A stretch of DNA of 64,000 bases from Robiginitomaculum sp. GTDB taxonomy: Bacteria; Pseudomonadota; Alphaproteobacteria; Caulobacterales; Maricaulaceae. A program made the position numbers and the translations under genes. The stretch covers positions 1 through 64,000 of the forward strand of contig WFUF01000008.1 in the NCBI GenBank assembly GCA_015485155.1, read 5' to 3'. A model generated the notes under the pieces. It ran no database searches. It saw only the letters and a list, made by a program, of their open reading frames with translations, and was not told the origin of the DNA. Below are positions 48,742 to 58,615 of this stretch, piece by piece (positions within the stretch are counted from its first letter, which is position 1; every line of letters begins with the position of its first letter).

Positions 48742-50454
48742 ATGAACCGAATTCTGATTACTTCCGCACTTCCTTATATCAATGGAGTCAAGCATTTAGG
48801 CAATCTTGCCGGCTCCATGCTGCCTGCTGATATTTATGCGCGTTTTGAAAGATTGCGTGGCTCAGAGGTTTTATACATCTGTGCCACCGATGAACACGGC
48901 ACCCCGGCTGAGCTGGCCGCAGAAGCTGCCGGACAGGATGTTAAAACCTATTGTGATGAACAACATGAATTACAACGTGCTGCGGGGGAAGGGTTCTCAC
49001 TTTCCTATGACTGGTTTGGCCGTTCCTCGAGCATCCAAAACCACCAATTGACACAGCATTTTGCCCAAAAACTGGAAGCAGAAGGGCTGATTGAAGAGCG
49101 CACCTCGCGGCAGGTATATTCCATTGATGACAAGCGATTTCTTCCGGATCGCTATGTGCAAGGCACCTGCCCGCACTGTGACTCAGCAAAAGCCAGAGGC
49201 GATCAATGCGATGATTGCGGCCGACTGCTTGACCCTACTGATCTGATCGACCCCTATTCAGCGCTTTCCGGCTCAAAGAATGTTGAGCTGCGTGACACCA
49301 CCCATTTATTCCTGAAACAGGCAGCAATGCAGGATACTATCCGCAACTGGGTTGAAGCTTCTGTTGACTGGCCATCTCTGGCCAAATCAATTGCCCTAAA
49401 ATGGCTGGATGAGGGCCTGCAGGATCGTGCTATTACTCGCGATTTATCATGGGGTGTGCCGGTATTAAAAGATGGCAAGCCAAGGCCTGGATTTGAGGAC
49501 AAGGTATTTTATGTCTGGTTTGATGCCCCCATCGAATATATTGGCGCAACCATTGAATGGGCAGAAGCCAATGGCAAAACATGGGAGGATTGGTGGCGTA
49601 CCGACAAGGGCGCGGATGATGTAACCTATGTGCAATTCATGGGCAAAGACAATGTCGCCTTTCATACGGTAAGTTTTCCCATCACCCTGTTAGGATCAGC
49701 CGAACCATGGAAAACTGTTGACCGGCTAAAAGCCTTTAACTGGGTCACATGGTATGGCGGCAAGTTTTCAACCTCGCAAAACCGTGGAATATTCATGGAT
49801 CAGGCGCTCAAAATTGCTCCATCTGATATGTGGCGCTGGTATTTAATGGCCAATGCCCCAGAAAGCTCTGATGCCGCATTTACGCTGGAACAGTTTCAGG
49901 CCGTGGTAAATTCGGATCTGGCCAATGTGCTGGGGAATTTCGTAAACCGCATCACTAAATTTGCAAATGCCAAATTTGACGGACAAATACCGGACGGCGG
50001 CACTATTGGCGAGCTGGAGCAAAAACTGTTTGCTGAGTTTGACGCACAGATAACGGCTTTGAGCGCTCATCATCAAGCCATGGACTATCGCAAGGCTGCT
50101 GCTGCGACCCGTGCCATCTGGGCTTTGGGCAATGAATATCTGGCCGAAGCTGCGCCGTGGACAGTAATTAAAACCGATCCTGACAAGGCCGCGATGATAG
50201 TGCGCACCGCCCTTAATATGGTGGTAATGTCGGCAATAGTGGCGCAAGTGTTTATTCCCGATGCTGCCACCAGAGTTTTGGATGCCATGGGAGTGCCGAA
50301 AGAAAATCGCAACTGGCCCAATCAAGCAGGATCAGTGCTATTGGACAAACTGCCGCGCCGGTCGCAATTTACGGTGCCTGAATTATTGTTTGCCAAAATC
50401 GAAGACGAACAAGTGGCCGAGTGGTCGCAGCGTTTTGGGGCCTCGCCCACCTAA
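48742..50454 (+). CDS. metG: Methionyl-tRNA synthetase
   Basis: Class I synthetase charging initiator and elongator tRNA-Met. 570 aa. HIGH motif as KHLGN (residues 15-19 of [20 protein letters not shown]). Zinc knuckle CPHC...CDDC (about 145-163). The KMSKS equivalent is KFSTS (about 337-341), as in archaeal-like type MetRS. The C-terminal dimerisation domain is absent, so probably monomeric. Followed after 18 bases by a YciI gene. Confidence 0.96.
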   Translation: MNRILITSALPYINGVKHLGNLAGSMLPADIYARFERLRGSEVLYICATDEHGTPAELAAEAAGQDVKTYCDEQHELQRAAGEGFSLSYDWFGRSSSIQNHQLTQHFAQKLEAEGLIEERTSRQVYSIDDKRFLPDRYVQGTCPHCDSAKARGDQCDDCGRLLDPTDLIDPYSALSGSKNVELRDTTHLFLKQAAMQDTIRNWVEASVDWPSLAKSIALKWLDEGLQDRAITRDLSWGVPVLKDGKPRPGFEDKVFYVWFDAPIEYIGATIEWAEANGKTWEDWWRTDKGADDVTYVQFMGKDNVAFHTVSFPITLLGSAEPWKTVDRLKAFNWVTWYGGKFSTSQNRGIFMDQALKIAPSDMWRWYLMANAPESSDAAFTLEQFQAVVNSDLANVLGNFVNRITKFANAKFDGQIPDGGTIGELEQKLFAEFDAQITALSAHHQAMDYRKAAAATRAIWALGNEYLAEAAPWTVIKTDPDKAAMIVRTALNMVVMSAIVAQVFIPDAATRVLDAMGVPKENRNWPNQAGSVLLDKLPRRSQFTVPELLFAKIEDEQVAEWSQRFGASPT

Positions 50455-50472
50455 CATAAGGAAAATTAGAAA

Positions 50473-50769
50473 ATGTTTTTCATAGCACTTGAATTTTCTG
50501 ACAATAAGTCTCAAGCCAGCCACTATATGCAGGAGCATAACAACTGGATAAGGGGCGGCTTTGATGATGGGGTTTTTCTGGTTTCGGGCAGCCTTGCATC
50601 AGGATCAGGCGGTGCCATAATCGCCCATAACACTTCGCCGACAGAGCTGGAAAAACGAGTGGCTAATGACCCATTTGTTGCACAAAATATTGTCACAGCA
50701 ACCATCACTGAAATATCTGTGGCACGAACTGATAAAAGACTGGAATTCCTTTTAACCGACTCCGACTGA
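50473..50769 (+). CDS. YciI-like protein
   Basis: 98 aa ferredoxin-like alpha/beta protein. HYMQEHNNWIRGGFDDGVFLVSGSL holds the conserved His (HxxW/HxxH) and the Asp/Gly-rich turn of the YciI family, and DPFVAQNIVTATITEI its C-terminal strand. YciI family members have no agreed reaction. Likely in the metG operon. Confidence 0.85.
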   Translation: MFFIALEFSDNKSQASHYMQEHNNWIRGGFDDGVFLVSGSLASGSGGAIIAHNTSPTELEKRVANDPFVAQNIVTATITEISVARTDKRLEFLLTDSD

Positions 50770-50812
50770 ATATACGCTTCCCACGAGCTGGTTTTAGGTT
50801 ATTCTGCACCCC

Positions 50813-51994
50813 ATGTTTTTGAATTTCTTTTCTGAATTGCGCGCCGCCAAGGTTCCGGTCTCCTTGCGTGAGTACCTGACGCTGATGGAAGCGTTGGACA
50901 AGGGGGTAATCGGGCACAAGGTTGAGGACTTTTATTTTTTGTCGCGCTCGGCTCTGGTTAAGGATGAACGCAATCTTGACAAATTCGATCAGGTATTTGG
51001 TCATGTTTTTAAGGGGTTAGAGCCCACTTCCGACCTTATCGAGGATGCGCAAATCCCGGAAGACTGGCTGCGAAAACTAACCGAAAAATACCTGTCCGAA
51101 GAAGAAAAAGCCGAAATAGAAGCATTGGGCGGCTGGGACAAGCTGATGGAAACATTGCAAAAACGCCTCAAAGAACAGGAAAAGCGCCATCAGGGGGGCA
51201 ATAAAATGATCGGCACTGCCGGTACCTCTCCGTTTGGAGCATATGGATATAATCCTGAAGGAGTGCGCATCGGACAAAATCAGGGCCGCCATGGCCGGGC
51301 GGTAAAGGTATGGGACAAGCGCGAGTTCAAAAACCTTGATGGCGATAAGGAATTGGGCACCCGCAACATAAAAATGGCCCTGCGCCGCCTGCGCAAGCTG
51401 GCCCGCGATGGTCACCCGGATGAGCTGGATTTATCGGGAACCATAAATGCCACTGCCCGCCAGGGCTGGCTCGATATTTTAATGCGCCCGGAACGCAGGA
51501 ACACCATCAAGGTTGCCTTGTTCTTGGATGTGGGCGGCTCAATGGATCCGTTTATTGAAACTTGCGAGGAATTATTCTCGGCAGCCCGCTCCGAGTTCAA
51601 ACGTCTGGACAGTTTTTATTTTCACAACTGCCTTTATGAAGCAGTGTGGAAAGACAATCTGCGCCGACGCTCTGAAACCATACCCACCTGGGATTTGCTG
51701 CATAAACACCCAAGCGATACCAAAATTATCTTTGTCGGCGATGCTGCCATGAGCCCTTATGAAATAACCATGCCCGGCGGATCAGTAGAACACTGGAACG
51801 AAGAGGCCGGCGCTGAGTGGTTGCGCCGCGTAATCGACATTTATGATGATGTGATCTGGCTGAACCCGACCCCGGAAAAATACTGGGATTATACCCCAAG
51901 CATAAACATGATAGCCGAAATTATCGGAAAACATCGCATGTTCGCGCTAACTCTGGACGGAATCGAAGCAGCAATGCGCGAATTGGGGCGGTAA
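50813..51994 (+). CDS. CoxE-like VWA domain protein
   Basis: 393 aa. The N-terminal FFSELRAAKVPVSLREYLTLMEAL is the signature of the CoxE branch. A charged region (about 95-185) precedes the VWA domain, whose MIDAS motif is ALFLDVGGSMD (D-x-G-G-S, about 235-245); later VFVGDAAMSPYE and WLNPTPEKYW are typical. CoxE proteins usually work with a MoxR AAA+ ATPase to mature metalloenzymes, but no moxR-like gene is in this window. Starts 43 bases after the YciI gene. Confidence 0.88.
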   Translation: MFLNFFSELRAAKVPVSLREYLTLMEALDKGVIGHKVEDFYFLSRSALVKDERNLDKFDQVFGHVFKGLEPTSDLIEDAQIPEDWLRKLTEKYLSEEEKAEIEALGGWDKLMETLQKRLKEQEKRHQGGNKMIGTAGTSPFGAYGYNPEGVRIGQNQGRHGRAVKVWDKREFKNLDGDKELGTRNIKMALRRLRKLARDGHPDELDLSGTINATARQGWLDILMRPERRNTIKVALFLDVGGSMDPFIETCEELFSAARSEFKRLDSFYFHNCLYEAVWKDNLRRRSETIPTWDLLHKHPSDTKIIFVGDAAMSPYEITMPGGSVEHWNEEAGAEWLRRVIDIYDDVIWLNPTPEKYWDYTPSINMIAEIIGKHRMFALTLDGIEAAMRELGR

Positions 51995-52131
51995 ATACTT
52001 CACATTGAATGATAAAAGGACTGAAATTCGTTCATTTTAAGTTTTTTATTCAAAAAATATGCAAAACTTAATCACCATAACCAAACTTTGCGCTATAATG
52101 GGCCCATCATAGACGGGAATTATTCATTCAA

Positions 52132-52692
52132 ATGAACCTTAGTAAACCGAAAACCAAACTCCATAAGGACAAACTGCTGGCTGCGGTTCACTATATCTGT
52201 TCCAAAATGAAGAAGGATGAGCTGGGAAACGTCAAACTGCATAAAATTCTGTATCTCGCAGATATGTTCCGGTTTTTAGAATCGGGGCAGCCCTTGACCG
52301 GTGTTGAATATATAAAACAAAAAATGGGACCTACTGCTCGCCATTTAGCTTGGGCTCTAAGGGAATTGGAAAAATCAAACAAAATTTCAATTTCTGAAGA
52401 GAATTTTCACGGCTATATGAAAAAGAACTATATTTCAATTTCGGAATTTAAGTCGAATGTTCTGGAAAACGAGGAATTAAAAGTTCTTGATGACTCCATT
52501 AGCTTTCTTGCAGGACTCTCCGCATCTGAAGTTAGCGAAATAAGTCACAATAAAGCATGGGAACTGGCTAATATGGGAGAGGTGATCCCATACCATTCCG
52601 TATATCGGCTTTTTGCAACTGAAATTGAGCCCGAGGACATACGTTGGGCTCAGCAGGAAATTATAAACCATGAAATTGCGCCCGCCGGGTAA
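52132..52692 (+). CDS. Panacea (DUF4065, SocA-like) antitoxin
   Basis: 186 aa. KLHKILYLADMFRFLESGQPLTG followed by YIKQKMGPTARHLAWALREL is the Panacea/DUF4065 core (about 40-85). These proteins neutralise many unrelated toxins and are usually encoded with one. The next frame starts at 52670, overlapping this gene by 23 bases, and looks like the toxin but is broken. Lower GC than its neighbours by eye, consistent with acquisition. Confidence 0.83.
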   Translation: MNLSKPKTKLHKDKLLAAVHYICSKMKKDELGNVKLHKILYLADMFRFLESGQPLTGVEYIKQKMGPTARHLAWALRELEKSNKISISEENFHGYMKKNYISISEFKSNVLENEELKVLDDSISFLAGLSASEVSEISHNKAWELANMGEVIPYHSVYRLFATEIEPEDIRWAQQEIINHEIAPAG

Positions 52693-52967
52693 GAAACCAC
52701 CATTTCGTGTTGAATATTCAGAAATAGCGGAAGCAGGTTATTTTAGAATTCAAAAAAATTCCCAAGATATGAAGAAATCTTTTTTGACTTATATGATGGA
52801 TGGAAAAAGATCCACTTTCATGTGGCACTCAGATATCTCGCTTTGCAAGCCGTAAGTTTTACATATGCAAAACGCCCAACTTCGCCCATGCTACAGGCAC
52901 AAGAGTTTTATTTGAAATAGTCGATAACGAAAGCAAAGTTATGATTTGGTCTATCGCAATAGCTTAA
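52670..52967 (+). pseudogene. Degraded partner (probable toxin) of the Panacea antitoxin
   Basis: The undisturbed frame encodes 61 residues (MKLRPPGKKPPFRVEYSEIA onward) and stops at 52855. Reading on in the other frames restores a longer protein: after the seven-A run at 52752-52758 one shift gives FFDLYDGWKKIHFHVALRYL, and a second shift near 52849-52853 gives FYICKTPNFAHATG and RVLFEIVDNESKVMIWS to the stop at 52965. Both shifts are in the same direction. I infer a gene of about 99 codons that lost two single bases. No toxin family recognised; sequencing error in the homopolymer cannot be excluded. Confidence 0.5.
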
Positions 52968-52970
52968 AAC

Positions 52971-54158
52971 TCAAGAAAAATTCTTAAATTCAGTGGCTTT
53001 TGCAGAAGTAGGCGCTTGCGCGGCATCACTAATTTCCCCCATTCCCGGCCCCTTAACATGCAAGGTGCGAGTGGGAAAGGCAAAATCAGAACCAGCATTG
53101 GCGACAATTTCCTTAATGGCATAGGCAAAGTCTTCCTTGACCTGCAGCCACTCACCCCAATCGGTAGTTTTAGTAAAACAATAAACCATCAGATCAATCG
53201 AGCTGTCGTTAAAGCTGTCAATGTGAATGAGCAATGTGCCTTCAGGCGGGTGCAGAAAAGCGTCACTGTCCATGATGTAATCATGTATGCCTTGACGAAT
53301 TTCGCGCAATTGCTCAATGCTTGAATCATAAACAAGACCAATTTTCCAATAAATCCTGCGCGCCGTCATCCGCGAAAAATTAGTCACGGCATTGTCAGAT
53401 AAATTGGCATTTGGAACATAGACCGGGCTTTTATCAAACCTGCGAATGGTGGTTGAGCGAAAATTGATCAATTCCACCGTGCCTTCAACCACACCATCGA
53501 CCTTGATCCAGTCGCCCACCTGAAAGCGCTTTTCCGCCAGCACTAAAAACCCGGCAATAAGGTTTTTGAACAAGTCCTGTGCTCCCAGCGCCACCGCCAC
53601 GCCAAAAATCCCCAAACCGGCCAGAAACGGCCCGACCTGTATCCCCCACAACTCCAGAATTGCCGCAGCGCCAATGAATGCGAACAAGCCCTTGGCCGCC
53701 TTGCGCACCCATAGCATAATCTCCGGAGTAAGCACTTTGTCTAATGGACGAAACACTGCCGCCAAGGGATCAACCGCCCGCACCAAGGACCAGAAAATTG
53801 AAAATGCAATCAGCGATGACAACACCTTGTCAAACACAAGGGAGGTTTCTGCATCGGCTCCCAACACCCGCAAGGCAAAGAACAAACCAATTATTACCGG
53901 AATCAGCTTTAGCGGTTCTTCGAGTGCCCGCAGCAATTCATCATCAAGCTCGGTTTTGCTGCGCCTTGTAATCCGGGAAAAGAACCCGACCAGGTGATGA
54001 GCAATAAACCCGCGCAAAACCAAAGAAAGCACAAGCACGATTACCGCCATAATCATATTACCGGCACTTACACCTAACAGGCTGGTATCCCAGACCAGTT
54101 TTGTCTGTAGCCAGAGATCCGATAAGGCTGCTGGGAAACCTGTTGCAGAGATTTTCAA
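52971..54158 (-). CDS. MscS family mechanosensitive ion channel
   Basis: 395 aa inner-membrane channel. Four or five N-terminal helices; the pore helix and following beta domain read GLGIFGVAVALGAQDLFKN and RFQVGDWIKVDGVVEGTVELI, the MscS signature. C-terminal cytosolic domain ends before an Ala/Ser-rich tail. The start is TTG at 54158, eight bases after AAGGAG and two bases after the prfC stop, so a coupled TTG start is inferred; an ATG 36 codons in would lose the first helix. Confidence 0.9.
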   Translation of the reverse strand: MKISATGFPAALSDLWLQTKLVWDTSLLGVSAGNMIMAVIVLVLSLVLRGFIAHHLVGFFSRITRRSKTELDDELLRALEEPLKLIPVIIGLFFALRVLGADAETSLVFDKVLSSLIAFSIFWSLVRAVDPLAAVFRPLDKVLTPEIMLWVRKAAKGLFAFIGAAAILELWGIQVGPFLAGLGIFGVAVALGAQDLFKNLIAGFLVLAEKRFQVGDWIKVDGVVEGTVELINFRSTTIRRFDKSPVYVPNANLSDNAVTNFSRMTARRIYWKIGLVYDSSIEQLREIRQGIHDYIMDSDAFLHPPEGTLLIHIDSFNDSSIDLMVYCFTKTTDWGEWLQVKEDFAYAIKEIVANAGSDFAFPTRTLHVKGPGMGEISDAAQAPTSAKATEFKNFS

Positions 54159-54159
54159 T

Positions 54160-55746
54160 TCAACGCTCCTTGGTGGCAGTAAATGAAATATCAGGGAATT
54201 TTTCTTGCGCGTAATTTATTTCCCAAGCACTTTTGGCCAAAAAGACTGCATCACCATCCACATCTTCGGCCATTTGCATTTTGTGACGATCACTAAATGC
54301 CTGCAACGCCGCCCTGTCACTGGCGCTTATCCATCTTGCAATTGAATATGGACACGGCTCAAACAGAACATCCAGCTTATATTCATTGGCAATGCGTTCA
54401 GCAGTTACCTCAATTTGCAATTGCCCGACCGCTCCCAAGATCATATCGGAGCCGATCATTGGCTTGAACAATTGGGTTACCCCCTCTTCGGCCAGACTTT
54501 CCAGTGCCCGGCGCAAATGCTTGGCCTTCATCGGGTCTTTGGGACGGGCCCGGCGCAGTAATTCCGGGGCAAAATTTGGCAATCCCGGAAATTGCAATTT
54601 ACCGCTTTGGCTCAAACTGTCACCAACCCGCAGCACCCCGTGATTGGGAATACCAATAACATCTCCGGCATAGGCAGTATCGGCAATACCGCGCTCCTGA
54701 GCAAAAAACATCAAAGGCTGTGAAATAGTCATGGACTTGCCAAAAGTGGTTTTTAGCTTCATTCCCCGCTTAAACTCGCCAGAGCAAAGCCGGGTAAAGG
54801 CAATCCGGTCCCGGTGATTGGGATCCATATTGGCCTGCACCTTAAATACAAATCCTGACACCTCAGCGCTGCCCGGTTGTTGTTGCACATCGGCATCGGA
54901 TTTTTTGGCGCTGGCAGCGTGAGGGGGCGGCGCCAGATCAACCAAAGCATCGAGCAGTTCACGCACACCAAATTTACGCAAGGCAGAGCCATAATAAACC
55001 GGGGTAAGATGCCCCTCCAAATAGCTGTCTTTTGAAAACTCTGCAAAACTGCCATCGGCCAGCTCAAGAGCCTCGGCAAGTTCCAGCCGCTCCTCTTCAG
55101 GCAAATATTTTACCAGATCAGGATCATCCATCGCCAGTGATGGCAATACTTCGTCCTGCTCTTTTACAAATGGCAAAAACTTGTTTTTTGCTATTTGCTG
55201 CACTCCGCAAAATCTCGAGCCGGAACCAGCAGGCCATTGCATCGGCACCACATCCAGTGCCAGCTTGTCGGCAATTTCCTCCAGAATCTCCAGGGGGTCG
55301 CGGGCCTCACGATCCATCTTGTTGATGAAGGTTAAAATAGGAATGTCGCGCAGACGGCAGACCTCAAACAGTTTCAGGGTTTGTGGCTCAATACCCTTGG
55401 CCGCATCAAGCACCATTACTGCGCTATCAGCAGCAGTCAGGGTGCGATAGGTGTCTTCGGAGAAATCTTCGTGTCCAGGAGTATCAAGCAGGTTTACTGT
55501 GCAATCACGATATTCAAAGGTCATTACCGATGAAGAAACCGAAATTCCACGCTCGCGCTCTATTTTCATCCAGTCTGATGAGGTGCGCCTGCTCTGCCCT
55601 CTAGCCCGCACCTGCCCGGCCAGACGCAAGGCGCCGGCAGCAAACAACAAATTCTCAGTCAATGTGGTTTTGCCGGCATCGGGATGCGAAATAATCGCAA
55701 AAGTACGCCGACGCCCGGCCTCGCTTGCAAACGGTAATTCAGTCAT
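54160..55746 (-). CDS. prfC: Peptide chain release factor 3
   Basis: Translational GTPase that recycles RF1/RF2 after peptide release. 528 aa. G1 HPDAGKTTLTE, switch I RTSSDWMKIERERGISV, G3 DTPGHEDFSEDTYRTL, G4 NKMDRE. The RF3-specific region with FGVRELLDALVDLAPPP and the C-terminal domain are complete. ATG at 55746 is chosen over a TTG at 55761. Followed on the same strand by mscS with overlapping signals. Confidence 0.95.
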   Translation of the reverse strand: MTELPFASEAGRRRTFAIISHPDAGKTTLTENLLFAAGALRLAGQVRARGQSRRTSSDWMKIERERGISVSSSVMTFEYRDCTVNLLDTPGHEDFSEDTYRTLTAADSAVMVLDAAKGIEPQTLKLFEVCRLRDIPILTFINKMDREARDPLEILEEIADKLALDVVPMQWPAGSGSRFCGVQQIAKNKFLPFVKEQDEVLPSLAMDDPDLVKYLPEEERLELAEALELADGSFAEFSKDSYLEGHLTPVYYGSALRKFGVRELLDALVDLAPPPHAASAKKSDADVQQQPGSAEVSGFVFKVQANMDPNHRDRIAFTRLCSGEFKRGMKLKTTFGKSMTISQPLMFFAQERGIADTAYAGDVIGIPNHGVLRVGDSLSQSGKLQFPGLPNFAPELLRRARPKDPMKAKHLRRALESLAEEGVTQLFKPMIGSDMILGAVGQLQIEVTAERIANEYKLDVLFEPCPYSIARWISASDRAALQAFSDRHKMQMAEDVDGDAVFLAKSAWEINYAQEKFPDISFTATKER

Positions 55747-55821
55747 GTTTTGCCCTGACAAATATCTGGGCCCCGCTTAACCCAGCTTGTGCCTCAAGGC
55801 AATCAGATATCAACGCCTGGA

Positions 55822-56241
55822 TCAGGTATCCTGGCCCTTGTCTTTATCATACAGGGCCTGCCAGACATCGCGATACACCTGCTGGGGGGTTAGTGTTCCA
55901 CCGGATTGCAAATGATTCAAATAAGAAAGCGTCACCAAGGATACCTCGGCCAGCCGCAGGCCTATTTCGGCAGGCGTGCTTGCGCCTGTTGCCGGAGGCC
56001 CCACCAGAACGGCATTGGCAGCACCGGTTCTAACTGCCAGCATAATTGCCAGAACCCTGGCCTTTTCTGGCTGGGTTCGTGGCAATTGCAAGTCTTCAAA
56101 AATACCCTGTCGCACCAGTGTGGTGATTTGCACTAATGACATTTTGGCAAAGGCCTGCTTGCTGATGGGAAAATCCTCAGCTTCCAGCGCTTCCAAAGGC
56201 TGCCCCAGCTCCAAAACCACATCATTAAACAAAAATAACAT
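55822..56241 (-). CDS. Hypothetical soluble protein
   Basis: 139 aa from the ATG at 56241 (MLFLFNDVVLELGQPLEALE); an upstream start at 56262 is possible but adds a cysteine-rich stub. Helical in pattern, with an Ala/Leu-rich middle (ARVLAIMLAVRTGAANAVLVGPPATG) and no membrane helix of full length or known motif. I do not recognise it. Same strand as prfC (76 bases upstream of it) and DUF1491. Confidence 0.6.
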   Translation of the reverse strand: MLFLFNDVVLELGQPLEALEAEDFPISKQAFAKMSLVQITTLVRQGIFEDLQLPRTQPEKARVLAIMLAVRTGAANAVLVGPPATGASTPAEIGLRLAEVSLVTLSYLNHLQSGGTLTPQQVYRDVWQALYDKDKGQDT

Positions 56242-56309
56242 ACATGCTTTTTGGCAGAACAAATCACAGGGTCAAGAGTAATAGCGTATTTTGCCTGTAT
56301 TGATAACAG

Positions 56310-56645
56310 CTACAGAACCTGCTCCACCAAAAAGTGCCGGCCTTTGCGATCTTCCACTTCCACCAGCCATAAATCAGGATCAGAGCTTAGCCGGCGCTGT
56401 AGAATTTCCTCAATTTGCTCATATTTGCTTTCCGGCTGACACAGATATTCCCACACCCGGTTAAAATCCTCATCTCGTGTCTGGCCCAGCAATGCCCCCA
56501 TGCCATCAAGAGTGTTGACGATTACCAAAATACTGCCCGCATCCTCATCGCCGGATTTGCGAACCAGAGCAAAGGCACCATTGGTTTCAGCCCGGCGTAT
56601 TAACGCCTGCACCTGCAGTTTTGATCGAAGAAGAGCCATGGCCAT
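56310..56645 (-). CDS. DUF1491 family protein
   Basis: 111 aa. LRSKLQVQALIRRAETNGAF at the N-terminus, VRKSGDEDAGSILVIVN, and SSDPDLWLVEVEDRKGRHFL at the end are the three conserved blocks of DUF1491, a family largely confined to alphaproteobacteria. Function unknown. Start uncertain between ATGs at 56645 and 56639. Divergent and very close to the BcsB-like gene (45 bases). Confidence 0.86.
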   Translation of the reverse strand: MAMALLRSKLQVQALIRRAETNGAFALVRKSGDEDAGSILVIVNTLDGMGALLGQTRDEDFNRVWEYLCQPESKYEQIEEILQRRLSSDPDLWLVEVEDRKGRHFLVEQVL

Positions 56646-56689
56646 GTTCTTGCTGGATACGTCACAAAACACCAGAAAAAAGTGCCAAG

Positions 56690-58576
56690 ATGAGACAATT
56701 TTCTTTTAGCCTGTTGATACTGATATTCCTGTGTGCTGTTTCTGCGGCCAATGCACAAACCTCCTTTGCTGCGCTCGCAGGATCTGATCAACCGGTAGAG
56801 CTGGATTGGCGCAATCCGTTAATGGTCCTTGAGTTTCATCTGCCACCTGCCCCCGGGGCGGCCAGCCTGACCATTGCTGCCAGACCTATGGACACTCCTG
56901 CAATTGATGGCAGTTATTTTCTGCTCAGTGTCAATCAGCACCCTGCGGTTCCATTTGCTCCGGCCGCCAGGGGTTTTTCCGCCCGCTTTGACATACCACA
57001 AGGACAATTAAGGCCCGGCATGAATCAGGTTGAGCTTAGTTTTGTATCAGGAAAGCAACAGCAATGCCTTGGCAGGCAGGACGGCGGCTGGACAATCAAT
57101 ATGAAAAAAAGCCGGTTTGATCTTGCACTGAACCACCCCAGACCAGAGCTGTCACAAATTGAAGACTGGCTGCGGGCTGATATGGGCGCGCCTGAAGTGG
57201 TTGCAATTGAACAAGGCATGCTTTCATTTTCAGCCTATCAGGAATTTGGCGCAACTGTGATGCAGGCGCTGGCCCTGCGCATGAAAAACATTCCCAAAAT
57301 CACCGCCAACAGTAATCATGCGGATCTGGTTATACGAGCCGTACAGGCACAGACAAACAATCATCCCATAACCATGGAACAGGTTTCATCAATACCGCAT
57401 TTGAGTTTTAGGGCGCCAACTGAAAGTTTACAGCTTGGTAAAGCAAAATGGTTCGCGCAAAACAAAATTACAGGAGTATTGCCCGCTTCTGAAAATAAAT
57501 TACCAACAGATCAACTGCCCACGCCACAGCCATTGCGGTCTTTGCTGCAAAAAACCAGTGTTCCTGCATGGCGGATAATAAGCCCGCCGGTTGAGATGCG
57601 CCTGCCGCCCATAGCTTCCGCCCGCTTGCAAATGGATGTGCGCCGACCACAAATAGCAGGATGGGCATCCAGATTGCGGCTGTCTATTGATCGCAAGCAA
57701 ATTGCGGCACCGGCACTACTTGGCAAAAAGAATATTTTGACATTCAATCTTCCCGCCAGCCAGTCAGCAGCAAGAGTTTTCTCCGTGACCTCGGACATGG
57801 TTCCGACAGGAAAATCCGAAAATAACTGCCCGCCCTTTGCTACTGAGGTTAAAACCGGGCCAATAGCGGTTTCCTTGCAACTGGCTGGAATAGATGCGCT
57901 TTCAGAATTGGATAAAATAGCCTGGAATGGCGGCCGGTTCAGTTCTGGAAATGGCAAGAATGTACAGATATTTCTACCCCCAACCAAGGGCGAGACCTTG
58001 TTCCAGAGCTGGCGGGTCTTGGCCAAATTGGCCAAGCTGGGAAACAGCGCACTTATCCATGCCGACTTTGGCGGCAGGCCTGATACAACAAAAAGCCTCT
58101 TATATATTGGGAAAAGGTCAAAAATCCCGGCAATTATCAATGAAAAACTACCAAAAAGTTTTGCAATTGGCGCTGGTAGATATCCATCTGAACCTGAGCA
58201 AGAATATAAATTCCCCTTCACGCAAAGTGCATTTGCAGCATCACCAATTACTGCCGCGCCGGGTGTGGCAGCCGCCGTAAAAGTGCCAAATGGACAGGTC
58301 TGGGCAGCAATCTCAGAAATAGACGAGAGCACAAAGGCACGAGCCTTGCAGGATTTGGCTGATGGCAGGGCCATTGATCATTTTGGAGGCAATGTGGTGC
58401 GCTGGCAGGGAGAACTGGTAGAAATAAACTCAACCGATCCGAACCTGCCTGGAACATTCACGCTCACCGAGATATCATTGTGGAATATTCTGGTGCTGGT
58501 TTTATTACCCGGCGGCCTGTGGGCGGTGGTTTATCTGGCCAAGGCCCACAAATTTTCCAAATTCACCCGTCTTTAA
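56690..58576 (+). CDS. BcsB-like periplasmic protein, membrane-anchored
   Basis: 628 aa from ATG 56690, which starts a Sec signal peptide (MRQFSFSLLILIFLCAVSA). Residues about 40-150 match in pattern the first carbohydrate-binding/jelly-roll module of BcsB, the periplasmic partner of cellulose synthase: LEFHLPPAPG, SYFLLSVNQHP, GQLRPGMNQVELSF, then GGWTINMKKSRFDLAL. A flavodoxin-like part and a second jelly roll follow, and a C-terminal transmembrane helix (NILVLVLLPGGLWAVVYLA) ends in basic residues, as in BcsB. No bcsA (glycosyltransferase) is in the window, so the polysaccharide is unknown. The next gene starts 39 bases later. Confidence 0.6.
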   Translation: MRQFSFSLLILIFLCAVSAANAQTSFAALAGSDQPVELDWRNPLMVLEFHLPPAPGAASLTIAARPMDTPAIDGSYFLLSVNQHPAVPFAPAARGFSARFDIPQGQLRPGMNQVELSFVSGKQQQCLGRQDGGWTINMKKSRFDLALNHPRPELSQIEDWLRADMGAPEVVAIEQGMLSFSAYQEFGATVMQALALRMKNIPKITANSNHADLVIRAVQAQTNNHPITMEQVSSIPHLSFRAPTESLQLGKAKWFAQNKITGVLPASENKLPTDQLPTPQPLRSLLQKTSVPAWRIISPPVEMRLPPIASARLQMDVRRPQIAGWASRLRLSIDRKQIAAPALLGKKNILTFNLPASQSAARVFSVTSDMVPTGKSENNCPPFATEVKTGPIAVSLQLAGIDALSELDKIAWNGGRFSSGNGKNVQIFLPPTKGETLFQSWRVLAKLAKLGNSALIHADFGGRPDTTKSLLYIGKRSKIPAIINEKLPKSFAIGAGRYPSEPEQEYKFPFTQSAFAASPITAAPGVAAAVKVPNGQVWAAISEIDESTKARALQDLADGRAIDHFGGNVVRWQGELVEINSTDPNLPGTFTLTEISLWNILVLVLLPGGLWAVVYLAKAHKFSKFTRL

Positions 58577-58615
58577 GGAAAATATGGCAATTTGCGCTCA
58601 AATTTGGGTGTAAAA

